Shown here piece after piece: positions 1 to 7,628 of a stretch of 64,000 nucleotides of DNA (position 1 is its first letter; every line of letters starts with the position of its first letter). The position numbers and the translations under genes were made by a program. The stretch is from Bradyrhizobium cajani (GTDB lineage Bacteria > Pseudomonadota > Alphaproteobacteria > Rhizobiales > Xanthobacteraceae), in NCBI RefSeq assembly GCF_009759665.1, contig NZ_WQNE01000015.1:1-64000 (forward strand), read 5' to 3'. The notes below the pieces were generated by a model. That model searched no databases. It saw only the letters and a program-made list of their open reading frames with translations, and was not told the origin of the DNA.

Positions 1-99
1 GCGCGGCATCGGCATCGCCGAACCGCAGGCGTTGGTGATCGTAGACGTCGTGATAGATGAAGGCGTTCTTCGGATAGGTCTCGTTGACCACGGGCGCGC
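1..99. repeat. 99-bp exact direct repeat, copy at window edge
   Basis: Positions 1-99 are identical to 988-1086 (offset 987 = 3 x 329). Identity stops between 99 and 100 (1086/1087) and the left limit is cut by the window edge, so the true length is unknown. Both copies lie in the same reading frame of the large-subunit gene. Confidence 0.9.
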
Positions 100-1555
100 G
101 GTCATAGGTCGTGCGCTGCTGCGCTGGCGCGGCGGGCCTTGCGCGCGAATCCGCCGGCGTCGGCGGGATCGCGGCGCGGCTGCCGCCGCCATCCTTGCGG
201 GAGGAGGCGCGCCTGAACTCGTCGCGGATCGGCCATTTGGCCTTTTCGGCGGCGACCTGGACGCATTCGATCAGCGCGGTGTTCTTGGCCTCGCGCCGGT
301 GCGCCTTCATGTCGCCGTCGCGATAGGCGTTCAGAATCCGGAACTCCATCGGGTCCATGCCGACGAGGTTTGCGAGCTTGTCCATCTGGCATTCGATGGC
401 GAAGTCCATCGCGGTGACACCGAAGCCGCGCATGGCGGTTGCGGGGGTGCGGTTGGTGAAGACGCAGTAGACGTCGCCATAGACGTTCGGGATGGTGTAG
501 GGGCCGGGCAGGTGCGCGGCGCATTTCACCGCGGCATAGCTCGACAGCCGCGTATAAGCGCCGCTGTCGAAATAGGCGCGGATCTTGCGTGCGACGATGC
601 GGCCGTCCCGCATCACGCCGTCCTTGATGTAGATGCGTTCGGCACCACGCGGCGGGCCGTACTGCATCTCCTCCTCGCGTCCAAACACATAGCGCACGGG
701 ACGTCCGGTCAGCATCGCGCCGAGGATCGCGAGCGGCTCGGTCAAGGTATCCACCTTGCCGCCGAACCCGCCGCCGACGGTGCCGCCGATGAAGTGGAAG
801 GTGTTGGAGGGCACGTCCAGGATCTTGGCGCAGGTGTCGACCGAGAAGAACAGCGCCTGGGTCGAGGTGTAGACGACATAGCGGCCGTTGGTGTCGGGTG
901 CTGCGATGGCGCCATTGGTTTCGGTCGGCGCATGCTCGATCGGCGACATCTGGTAGCGCTGTTCGAGCACGTGGTCGGCACTAGCGAGCGCGGCATCGGC
1001 ATCGCCGAACCGCAGGCGTTGGTGATCGTAGACGTCGTGATAGATGAAGGCGTTCTTCGGATAGGTCTCGTTGACCACGGGCGCGCCGGGCTTGAGCGCA
1101 TCCTCGACGTCGAACACGGTCGGCAGCGGCTCGTAGTCGACCCTGACCTTTGCGATGGCCTCAAAGGCTTCGCGCTCGCTGTCGGCGACGATGGCGACGA
1201 TCGGCTCGCCCTTGTAGCGAACCTTGTCGACGGCAAGCGACGGCTCGTCGTCCTTGCCGAAGTTGATCAGGCTCAAGAGCGTGTTGAGATTGACCGGCAC
1301 ATCGGTGCCGCGAATGATCCGGCGTGCGCCGGCCGAGCGTTCCGCATCCGTGGTGTCGATGCGGCGCAGCCTTGCATGGGCCTGGGTCGAGCGCACGACC
1401 TTGAGGTGCAGCATGCCCTGGAGCTTGTGATCGCCAAAATAGCTCGACGTGCCCGTGATGTGGCCGAGCATGTCCTGGCGCTGCGTGCCCTTGCCGATTT
1501 CCTTGAGATTGTCGTCGCGCTCGTCGGCGAAGATGTCCTTGCGTAGTTCCAGCAT
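1..1555 (-). CDS. Molybdenum hydroxylase (xanthine dehydrogenase family) large subunit, 3' end missing
   Basis: Molybdopterin-cytosine-dinucleotide-binding subunit of a three-subunit hydroxylase. The frame starts at ATG 1555 and stays open to the window edge (about 518 of the usual 750-800 residues). It contains the GGGFGGK motif of the family and an AMRGFG motif, which resembles the xanthine-dehydrogenase AFRGFG loop rather than the CoxL active-site loop of CO dehydrogenase, so true CO oxidation is unlikely. It lies 9 bp after the small subunit. Oddity: the last ~33 codons (1-99) repeat codons at 988-1086 exactly and in frame, right after a Pro/Ala-rich linker, so the end of this frame may be a duplication or a contig-edge artefact. 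The substrate is unknown. Confidence 0.85.
   Translation of the reverse strand, partial: MLELRKDIFADERDDNLKEIGKGTQRQDMLGHITGTSSYFGDHKLQGMLHLKVVRSTQAHARLRRIDTTDAERSAGARRIIRGTDVPVNLNTLLSLINFGKDDEPSLAVDKVRYKGEPIVAIVADSEREAFEAIAKVRVDYEPLPTVFDVEDALKPGAPVVNETYPKNAFIYHDVYDHQRLRFGDADAALASADHVLEQRYQMSPIEHAPTETNGAIAAPDTNGRYVVYTSTQALFFSVDTCAKILDVPSNTFHFIGGTVGGGFGGKVDTLTEPLAILGAMLTGRPVRYVFGREEEMQYGPPRGAERIYIKDGVMRDGRIVARKIRAYFDSGAYTRLSSYAAVKCAAHLPGPYTIPNVYGDVYCVFTNRTPATAMRGFGVTAMDFAIECQMDKLANLVGMDPMEFRILNAYRDGDMKAHRREAKNTALIECVQVAAEKAKWPIRDEFRRASSRKDGGGSRAAIPPTPADSRARPAAPAQQRTTYDRAPVVNETYPKNAFIYHDVYDHQRLRFGDADAA
988..1086. repeat. 99-bp exact direct repeat, internal copy
   Basis: Partner of 1-99. This copy sits where the conserved hydroxylase fold expects it, so it is the original; the edge copy is the one out of place. 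Confidence 0.9.
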
Positions 1556-1564
1556 GGTCTGACC

Positions 1565-2041
1565 TCAGGCGCTGGCCCGGCCGCCCGCGGCGGCGAGGAT
1601 GGCATTGATGATCGGCTCGTAGCCGGTGCAGCGGCAGATGTTGCCGGAGATCGCCTCGATCACGTCGGCCCGGCTCGGGGAGGGATTGCGATCGAGTAGC
1701 GCCTTCGCGGCCATCAGCATGCCCGGCGTGCAATAGCCGCATTGGGCGGCAAAATTGTCGGCGAACGCACGCTGCAGCGGATGCAGGTTCGGTCCCTGCT
1801 TGAGACCATCGAGCGTCTCGACGGAGCGGCCGGCGACCGTCTCGGCGAGCGTCAGGCAGGAGAGGTGGAGTTCCCCGTCGATCAGCACGCTGCAAGTGCC
1901 GCAGCCGCCCTGGCCACAGCCGAATTTCGGCGTCATGTCGCCGATCAGTTCGCGCAGGGCGACCAGCAGATTGGTGCCGCCGTCGACGAAGATCGCGACG
2001 TCGCGGCCGTTGTGACGAAATTGCAGAGGCGTCTTGGACAT
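1565..2041 (-). CDS. [2Fe-2S] small subunit of molybdenum hydroxylase
   Basis: Electron-transfer subunit of 158 residues, the usual length of the CoxS/XdhC-type family. The N-terminal plant-ferredoxin-like cluster motif (CGQGGCGTC, then a Cys about a dozen residues on) and the C-terminal helical-domain cluster (CGYCTPGM, then CRCTGY) are complete, giving eight cluster cysteines. It passes electrons from the molybdenum centre to FAD. It lies between the FAD and large subunits in M-S-L order with gaps of 17 and 9 bp, so one operon is likely. ATG at 2041 is preceded by GAGGAA. Confidence 0.93.
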   Translation of the reverse strand: MSKTPLQFRHNGRDVAIFVDGGTNLLVALRELIGDMTPKFGCGQGGCGTCSVLIDGELHLSCLTLAETVAGRSVETLDGLKQGPNLHPLQRAFADNFAAQCGYCTPGMLMAAKALLDRNPSPSRADVIEAISGNICRCTGYEPIINAILAAAGGRASA

Positions 2042-2058
2042 GGCGGCCTATTCCTCGG

Positions 2059-2877
2059 CTATTCCTGACCGGACAAGAGGCGGCGCAGGTGCACGCCGAT
2101 GATCTCGCGGCGATACCAGGCGCTGCCGAGCGCGTTGTCGGCGGGCGATGTTCCTTCGGTCGCAGCAGAGGCGGCCGCATCGATCGTTGCGGAATCGAGC
2201 ACGCGTCCTTCGAGCGCACGTTCCGCCCCCTTGGCGCGGATCTGGATCGGCGCCATCGATCCCAGCGCAACGCGAGCACCAGCAATGCGCCCCCCGCTGA
2301 TCGGCAGGTGTGCGGCCAGCGTGATGACCGAGCCGCCCTTCGGCTTGATGCGGGCGATCTTGCGATAGCGAAATGCCTCCGCGCTGGCCGGCCGGGTGCA
2401 GGAGATCGACAGCACCAGCGCACCGGACTGCCGCTCGCGCGATTGCAGGAACTCCTCGATCGCGATGTCACGGGCACCGAAGCCGCCTTGCACGGCGACC
2501 GTGGCGTCGAGCGCCAGCAGCGCCACGGTGAAATCGCCATAAGGGTTTGGCGCGAAGAGATTGCCGCCGACCGTGCCCATGTTGCGCACGGCGGGCCCCC
2601 CGATCGAGCGGGCCGGCGCATGCAGGAAAGCGAGGTCGCGTTCGGCAAGGACGCGCGCGAAGGTGACGCCGGCGCCCAGCGTGACACGCGGGCCGGACGC
2701 ATCGACCCGGGTCAGCGCCTGGTCGTTGGCGCGAACGACGGTCGAGATCGAGACGTCGCCCTCGTTGAGCGCCCGCATCACCAGCGTGCCGCCGCCGAGA
2801 TAGCGCGCACTGCGATCTGAAGATAGTGCCCCGGCAGCTTCGCCGGCGCTGGCAAAGGTCTTTACGGTCACAGCCAT
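2059..2877 (-). CDS. FAD-binding subunit of molybdenum hydroxylase
   Basis: Medium subunit (272 residues) that binds FAD and passes electrons to an external acceptor. The N-terminal half has the FAD-binding YLGGGT segment (variant of AGGTDL) and the second flavin loop NMGTVGGNL. The C-terminal half matches the CO dehydrogenase flavoprotein C-terminal domain. First gene of the M-S-L trio; its ATG at 2877 is 2 bp from the stop of the preceding SRPBCC gene, which argues for cotranscription. Confidence 0.92.
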   Translation of the reverse strand: MAVTVKTFASAGEAAGALSSDRSARYLGGGTLVMRALNEGDVSISTVVRANDQALTRVDASGPRVTLGAGVTFARVLAERDLAFLHAPARSIGGPAVRNMGTVGGNLFAPNPYGDFTVALLALDATVAVQGGFGARDIAIEEFLQSRERQSGALVLSISCTRPASAEAFRYRKIARIKPKGGSVITLAAHLPISGGRIAGARVALGSMAPIQIRAKGAERALEGRVLDSATIDAAASAATEGTSPADNALGSAWYRREIIGVHLRRLLSGQE

Positions 2878-2879
2878 GG

Positions 2880-3323
2880 CTAGGCGGCCTCCTTCAGATG
2901 GCGACGGATCGCCTCGAATCCCGCCTGGTAGATGTCTTCAGCGACCATGTGGGTGATGCGGTCCCTGTCCTCGGTCTTCGTGGTGAAGCGCGATTCCCAA
3001 TGCCAGAAGGTGCGGTCACCATCGGTCACGGGCAGCAGGCGGACATGCGCGACGTAATTGAACATCGGGATCGGCGTATCGAGCAGGCAGTAGCTGAAGG
3101 TCTGTTCGAGGTCGGACAGCGCGAGCAACTGTTCGCGCAACTCGGAGCCATCCTTGAGCTTGAAGCGCCTGACGCAGCCGATCTTGTCGGAGGCCTGCGC
3201 GCGTTCGATCGAGGAGGTCGCAACCGCCGGATGCCAGCGGTCGTGACCGTTGAAATCGCGCAGCACATTCCACACCGCATCGGTCGGCGCGTCCAGGATG
3301 GTGCTTTTGACGATATGCGGCAC
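2880..3323 (-). CDS. SRPBCC (START-like) family protein, first copy
   Basis: 147-residue protein of the Bet v1/polyketide-cyclase fold (SRPBCC). The opening segment (V-xx-T-I-L-D-A-P-T-D-A-V-W) and a DKIGCVRRF strand are typical. Similar to the neighbouring 145-residue protein at 3411-3848 over its whole length (shared W-HPA, DKIGCVR and WE.FT stretches), so the two are tandem paralogues. SRPBCC proteins (CoxG type) occur in molybdenum hydroxylase operons and are thought to help assembly or membrane attachment, but direct ligand binding is equally possible. Confidence 0.85.
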   Translation of the reverse strand: MPHIVKSTILDAPTDAVWNVLRDFNGHDRWHPAVATSSIERAQASDKIGCVRRFKLKDGSELREQLLALSDLEQTFSYCLLDTPIPMFNYVAHVRLLPVTDGDRTFWHWESRFTTKTEDRDRITHMVAEDIYQAGFEAIRRHLKEAA

Positions 3324-3348
3324 GTCTAGGCCTCGGTTGTTTTCTTCA

Positions 3349-3373
3349 CCTCGCCCCGCTTGCGGGGAGAGGG
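3349..3373. repeat. Dispersed palindromic element CCCCGC-TT-GCGGGG
   Basis: Perfect 6-bp stem with TT loop at 3354-3367, flanked by CCTCG and AGAGGG. The same element recurs twice, in opposite orientation, at 12709-12840. It lies in the 87-bp gap between the two SRPBCC genes and could act as a transcription attenuator or RNA-stability hairpin. Confidence 0.8.
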
Positions 3374-3410
3374 GGCGCAGTGTGACTTGATGGACGCGGC
3401 TGGGATCATT

Positions 3411-3848
3411 TCAGCCTCCGAACACACGCTTCAGGGCGTCGAAGCCGCCCTGGAACACGCCGCCGCCGATATTGTTGACGAGCTCGGTTTCCCGCTCCGG
3501 CGCGCAGTCGAACTCGGCGGTCCATTCCATGAAGGTCTGGTCGCCGTCGGTGACGGGCGTCAGCCGCAGCGTTGCGACGTAGTTCTCGACGCCCATCGGG
3601 GATTCCAGGATCGAATAGGTGCAGAACATGTCGTAGTCGGAGAGGCCCAAGAGCTTCTCGCGGATGCGGTCGCCGTTGCGGAGGCGGAAATCCCTGACGC
3701 AGCCGATCTTGTCGGAGGGCTCGCCGCCCTCGATGCGGCTTTCGGCGATCGCCGGATGCCAGTTCGGCATCCCATTGAAATCGCGCACCCGCGCCCAGAC
3801 GCGATCGTTACGGGCGTTGACGACGGTGGAGACGTAGACGCGGGCCAT
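3411..3848 (-). CDS. SRPBCC (START-like) family protein, second copy
   Basis: 145-residue SRPBCC-fold protein, paralogous to the downstream copy at 2880-3323. The conserved pattern includes NWHPA, DKIGCVRDF and a W-TAEF strand near the C-terminus. Encoded 10 bp after the flotillin gene, in line with the hydroxylase operon. Role not determined; the family binds small hydrophobic ligands in a long cavity or assists cofactor-enzyme maturation. Confidence 0.85.
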   Translation of the reverse strand: MARVYVSTVVNARNDRVWARVRDFNGMPNWHPAIAESRIEGGEPSDKIGCVRDFRLRNGDRIREKLLGLSDYDMFCTYSILESPMGVENYVATLRLTPVTDGDQTFMEWTAEFDCAPERETELVNNIGGGVFQGGFDALKRVFGG

Positions 3849-3858
3849 GGGTCAGACC

Positions 3859-6765
3859 TCAGCTCTTCTTCCGCGGGCCACGCTCGGCCGGCGGCTCGCC
3901 ACCTTCGGCCGCAGGCGGGGAGGCCGCCGGCTTGTCGCCGCCACCGCCGCTCTTGCGCGCGGAATCCTTGATGCCCTGCATGTCGCGGGCCTCCCGGATC
4001 AGGCCCGGCATCTTCGCGAGACTGCCGCCCTCGACGCCGATGTCGGACAGGATGGAATCGATCAGCGGTGCCTGGACGCGGTAGCGCAGCGCCGAGTCGA
4101 TCACCTCATCGGTGGCGCTGCGGCCGCCATTGCCACCTCCGTGTCCGTTGCCGTTGAGGCCGTCGACCTGAAGGATGCGGATGCCCTCGATCTTCTCCAT
4201 CGGCTTGACGCTCTCGCGGACGATGCCCTCGATGCGGTCGAGCAGCTTGCGGCGGAACAGCGAGTAGCGCGCCTGATCCGTCAGCACGTTCTCGGCCTCG
4301 TTGAGCATGCGCTGCGCCTCGGCCTCGACCGCGGCGCGCACCCGCTCGGCTTCCGCGGCAATTCGGGTCTCCTCGGCCTGTTTCTCGGCGAGCAGCACTT
4401 CGACGGTCTTGCGGCGCTTTGCGATCTCGCTCTCGCGCGCAGTGACCACGCGCTCGGTGGCTTCCGTTGCGCGAATCCGCGCCTCCTCGGCGGCGGCGCG
4501 TGCCGCCGACTCCTCCAGCGACTTCTGGTGGATCGCGATGGCTTTCTCCATCAGGACCGTCTCGACCTCCTTTTCGCGATTGACTTCGAGCTTGCGCAGC
4601 TCGCGTTCGCGGCCGATCCGGGCCTCGTCCAGGCCGCGGTCGGAGGCGATGCGGGCCCGCTCGACCTCCTCGCGTGAGGCGATTTCAGCCTCCTGGAGCG
4701 ACTGGACGCGGGCGACCTCGAGCTGCTCGACCGCGCGGCGGCGTTCGATGCGGGCGGCTTCCAGCGCCTGCTCGCGCGAGACGTCGGTGGTCTCGACGTC
4801 CTTCCGCGCGACGATCTCGGCCTGCTTGACCTGGCGATCGGCATCGATGCGTTCGGAGCGCTTTGCGGAGAGTGCGATGACGCGGTCCTCGTCGGCGATC
4901 TCGATCACCTTCTTGTGCTCGATGTTCAGCACCTCGCGCGTCCGCGACGAACTGATCCGTTCGGCTTCGAGTGCGAGATCGACGCCGATGCGCTGGCGCT
5001 CGATCGCGTCACGCCGCTTCAGCTCGGCCGCCTCCAAGACGCCGGTCCGTTCGATCTCCAGCGCGCGGGTTTCGCGCTCGGCCTGGATACGCTCGGCCGC
5101 AACCGCCTTTTCCTGGGCGATGCGGGCCGCCTCGATGGCCTCGCGCGAGGCGATATCGGCTTCCTCGACGGCGCGGTTGCGGGCGATCTCCAGCGAGCGC
5201 ACGCGTTCCTCCTGGGCGATGCGCGTCGCCTCCGTGGTCTCGCGCGCTGCGATGCCGGCGACGTCCAGCGTCTGGTTACGCTCGATCTCGAGTTGCCGCG
5301 TGTTCTGCTCGGCGGCGATGCGTTCGGCGGCGAGCGTCCGCTCGCGGGCGATGCGGGCGGCCTCGACCGCGCGCTGCGCCTCGATCTCGGCCTCCTGGAT
5401 GGTGCGCACCTGCTGGATCTCCAGCGCGCGGGTGCGCTCGTCGGAGGAGATGCGCTCGACATTGACCGTCATGGTCTGGGCGATGCGGGCCTTTTCCGTG
5501 GCCTCGCGAGCGGCGATCTCGGCCTCGTCGACCGCGCGCGTCCGCTCGATCTCGCGGCGCCGCGTCTCCTCCTCGTTGGCGATGCGGGCGTCGGTGACGA
5601 CACGATCCTGCTGTATCCGCGCCTTCTCGATCGCCTCGCGCGCGGCGATCTCGGCTTCCTCGACCGTGCGCATCCGCTCGATCTCGCGCTGGCGGACCTC
5701 GCGCTCCGAGGCGATGCGGGTGGTGTCGATCGAGCGCTGGTTGGCGATCCTTGTCTTCTCGATCTCCTCGCGTGCCAGCAGCTCCTTCTCCTCGATGGTG
5801 CGGGTCCGTTCGATCTCCTTCTGGCGGGTCTCGCGCTCGGAGGCGATGCGGGCCTCGGCGATCGCCTGATCATTGGCGATGCGGGCGCGTTCGATCGCCT
5901 CGCGGGCGGAAATCTGCGCCTGTTCGGCCTCGGTTTCGCGGAGCGCGCGTTCGCGGGCGACTTCCGTGCGCTGGAGGGCGCGGCGCATCTCGATGTCGCG
6001 CTCCTGCTCCAGTCGCGCGGTCTCGCTCTCGCGCTCGATCTCGAGCGCCTGCCGCTCGGCTTCCAGATTGCGCGAGCGGATCTTGATCATCGAGTCCTGC
6101 TCGATGTCGTTGCGCAGCTTTCGTTTTGCCTCGATGTCCTCCATCAGGCGGGTGAGACCCTCGGCATCGAACCGGTTCGATGGGTTGAAGAACTCCAGGT
6201 CGGTCTGGTCGAGGTCGGTGATCGCGACCGATTCCAGCTCGAGGCCGTTCTGGGCGAGGGCCTCGGCCGCATTGGTCTTGACCCGCGCGACATAGTCGCC
6301 GCGCCGCTCGTGCATCTCCTCAAGGGTCATTTCGGAGGCGACCGAGCGGATCGCGGAGATGAACTTGCCGGCGAGGAGTGCGTGGAGTTGTTCGGGCTCC
6401 ATGGTGCGGCGGCCGAGCGTGGCGGCCGCGATCGACACGGCTTCGCGGGTCGCCTGTACGCGGACATAGAAGTCGGCCTCGATGTCGACGCGCATGCGGT
6501 CGCGCGTGATCACGGCATCCTGCCTGGAGCGGACGATGCCCATCGGCAGCACGTTCATGTTCACGGGGGTGTAGTCGTGGATGAACGGCAGCACGAAGGC
6601 GCCGCCATTGATCACCACGCGTTCGCCGAGGAAGCCGGTCCGGACGAACGAGACCTCCTTGGAGGAGCGATGATAGAGCCAGTTCACGATATAGACACCG
6701 ACCACGATCACGATGATCGCGACGATCAGCCAGAGGATCAATTCACCGACCAAAATCCCTGACAT
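3859..6765 (-). CDS. Giant flotillin-like SPFH protein with 44-residue coiled-coil repeats
   Basis: 968-residue membrane scaffold protein. Start placed at ATG 6765 (MSGILVGELILW), which has an excellent GGGAGG site; an upstream in-frame extension overlaps the preceding gene and lacks a site. Order: N-terminal hydrophobic anchor (about 5-28), SPFH/band-7 domain (about 35-215), very long Arg/Glu/Ala-rich coiled coil (about 230-850), then a flotillin C-terminal region and a Gly/Pro/Lys-rich tail. The coiled coil holds about ten REAIE-ARIA units (DNA 4560-5908), mostly exactly 44 residues long. Typical flotillins are roughly half this length. The gene lies between a transporter module and a membrane-linked oxidase, so it may organise both. 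Confidence 0.88.
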   Translation of the reverse strand: MSGILVGELILWLIVAIIVIVVGVYIVNWLYHRSSKEVSFVRTGFLGERVVINGGAFVLPFIHDYTPVNMNVLPMGIVRSRQDAVITRDRMRVDIEADFYVRVQATREAVSIAAATLGRRTMEPEQLHALLAGKFISAIRSVASEMTLEEMHERRGDYVARVKTNAAEALAQNGLELESVAITDLDQTDLEFFNPSNRFDAEGLTRLMEDIEAKRKLRNDIEQDSMIKIRSRNLEAERQALEIERESETARLEQERDIEMRRALQRTEVARERALRETEAEQAQISAREAIERARIANDQAIAEARIASERETRQKEIERTRTIEEKELLAREEIEKTRIANQRSIDTTRIASEREVRQREIERMRTVEEAEIAAREAIEKARIQQDRVVTDARIANEEETRRREIERTRAVDEAEIAAREATEKARIAQTMTVNVERISSDERTRALEIQQVRTIQEAEIEAQRAVEAARIARERTLAAERIAAEQNTRQLEIERNQTLDVAGIAARETTEATRIAQEERVRSLEIARNRAVEEADIASREAIEAARIAQEKAVAAERIQAERETRALEIERTGVLEAAELKRRDAIERQRIGVDLALEAERISSSRTREVLNIEHKKVIEIADEDRVIALSAKRSERIDADRQVKQAEIVARKDVETTDVSREQALEAARIERRRAVEQLEVARVQSLQEAEIASREEVERARIASDRGLDEARIGRERELRKLEVNREKEVETVLMEKAIAIHQKSLEESAARAAAEEARIRATEATERVVTARESEIAKRRKTVEVLLAEKQAEETRIAAEAERVRAAVEAEAQRMLNEAENVLTDQARYSLFRRKLLDRIEGIVRESVKPMEKIEGIRILQVDGLNGNGHGGGNGGRSATDEVIDSALRYRVQAPLIDSILSDIGVEGGSLAKMPGLIREARDMQGIKDSARKSGGGGDKPAASPPAAEGGEPPAERGPRKKS
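4560..5908 (-). repeat. Tandem 132-bp (44-codon) repeats in the flotillin coiled coil
   Basis: About ten units each begin like REAIEKARIA and end like EEAEIAA. Eight units are 44 residues by count, one is 33 residues (the RETTEATRIA unit), and a 25-residue insertion interrupts the series between units 8 and 9. 44 and 33 are both multiples of 11, which points to a hendecad (11-residue) coiled coil. The repeats also create long antisense open frames that are not genes. Confidence 0.85.
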
Positions 6766-6791
6766 CTTTCCCTCCCTCGAACCGTCCGGCG

Positions 6792-7625
6792 TTACCGCGC
6801 GCCGATCGCCTTGAATTGACGCACCTGATCCGTCAGCGCCCGCTCCACGGGCAATCGCTCCATCGAGGACGCGCCGTAGAAGCCGTGGCAATGGCGGGTG
6901 TTCTTCATGATGAAATCGGCATCGGCGGGATCAGCGATCGGGCCGCCGTGAGCCAGCACCAGGATGTCCGGATTGACGCTGAGGGCTGCGGAAGCCCATG
7001 TGTCGATCTGCGCGGGGCAGTCCTTGAGCTTTAGCGCGGTCTGCGCGCCGATTGTGCCGCCGGTGGTCAGACCCATGTGACAGACGATGATATCGGCGCC
7101 GGCGATCGCCATCGCGGCGGCCTCTTTCTCGCTGAACACATAGGGCGTGGTCAGCATGTCCTTGTCGTGTGCCTTCGCGATCATATCGATCTCCAGCGCA
7201 TAGGACATCCCGGTCTCTTCGAGGTTGGCGCGGAAGGTGCCGTCGATCAGGCCAACGGTCGGAAAGTTCTGGACGCCGGCAAATCCGAGCGCCTTCAACT
7301 GGTCGAGGAACGCGTCCATGTCGCGGAACGGATCGGTGCCGTTGACGCCCGCAAGCACGGGCGTCCTGGTGACCACGGGCAGAACTTCGTTCGCCATTTC
7401 GAGCACGATCGCGTTGGCATCGCCGTAAGCCATCAGGCCGGCGAGCGAGCCGCGGCCGGCCATCCGGTAGCGGCCGGAATTGTAGATGACGATCAGATCG
7501 ACCCCGCCGGCCTCTTCGCATTTGGCTGACAGCCCGGTGCCGGCGCCGCCGCCGACGATCGGCTCGCCGCGCCGCGCCATGTCGCGAAACCGCTTCAGAA
7601 GAGCCGTGCGTTCAAACCTGGCCAT
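6792..7625 (-). CDS. Phosphoenolpyruvate-hydrolase-family TIM-barrel protein (Tm-1 C-terminal half)
   Basis: 277-residue TIM-barrel protein of the PEP_hydrolase/TIM-br_sig_trns family. Characteristic segments are GGGAGTGLSAKCEE at the N-terminus, the IYNSGRYRMAGRGSLAG loop, FPTVGLIDG and the C-terminal FYGASSMERLP. It follows the ABC/UPF0261 fusion gene by 3 bp. In tomato Tm-1 the UPF0261 and TIM-barrel domains form one protein; here they are adjacent genes, so they probably work together. Enzymatic activity is not established for this family despite the name. Confidence 0.88.
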   Translation of the reverse strand: MARFERTALLKRFRDMARRGEPIVGGGAGTGLSAKCEEAGGVDLIVIYNSGRYRMAGRGSLAGLMAYGDANAIVLEMANEVLPVVTRTPVLAGVNGTDPFRDMDAFLDQLKALGFAGVQNFPTVGLIDGTFRANLEETGMSYALEIDMIAKAHDKDMLTTPYVFSEKEAAAMAIAGADIIVCHMGLTTGGTIGAQTALKLKDCPAQIDTWASAALSVNPDILVLAHGGPIADPADADFIMKNTRHCHGFYGASSMERLPVERALTDQVRQFKAIGAR

Positions 7626-7628
7626 CGG

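Noticed and set aside
32..1546. 504-codon plus-strand frame opposite the hydroxylase large subunit
   Set aside because: The minus strand carries conserved hydroxylase motifs throughout; the plus frame is a GC-bias shadow.
1..2877. Aerobic carbon monoxide dehydrogenase (CoxMSL)
   Set aside because: The subunit order fits, but the large subunit has an AMRGFG motif rather than the CoxL active-site loop.
4301..6762. Very long antisense open frames (522 and 615 codons) opposite the flotillin gene
   Set aside because: They arise from the Arg/Glu/Ala-rich repeats on the coding strand, have low-complexity products and no ribosome site.
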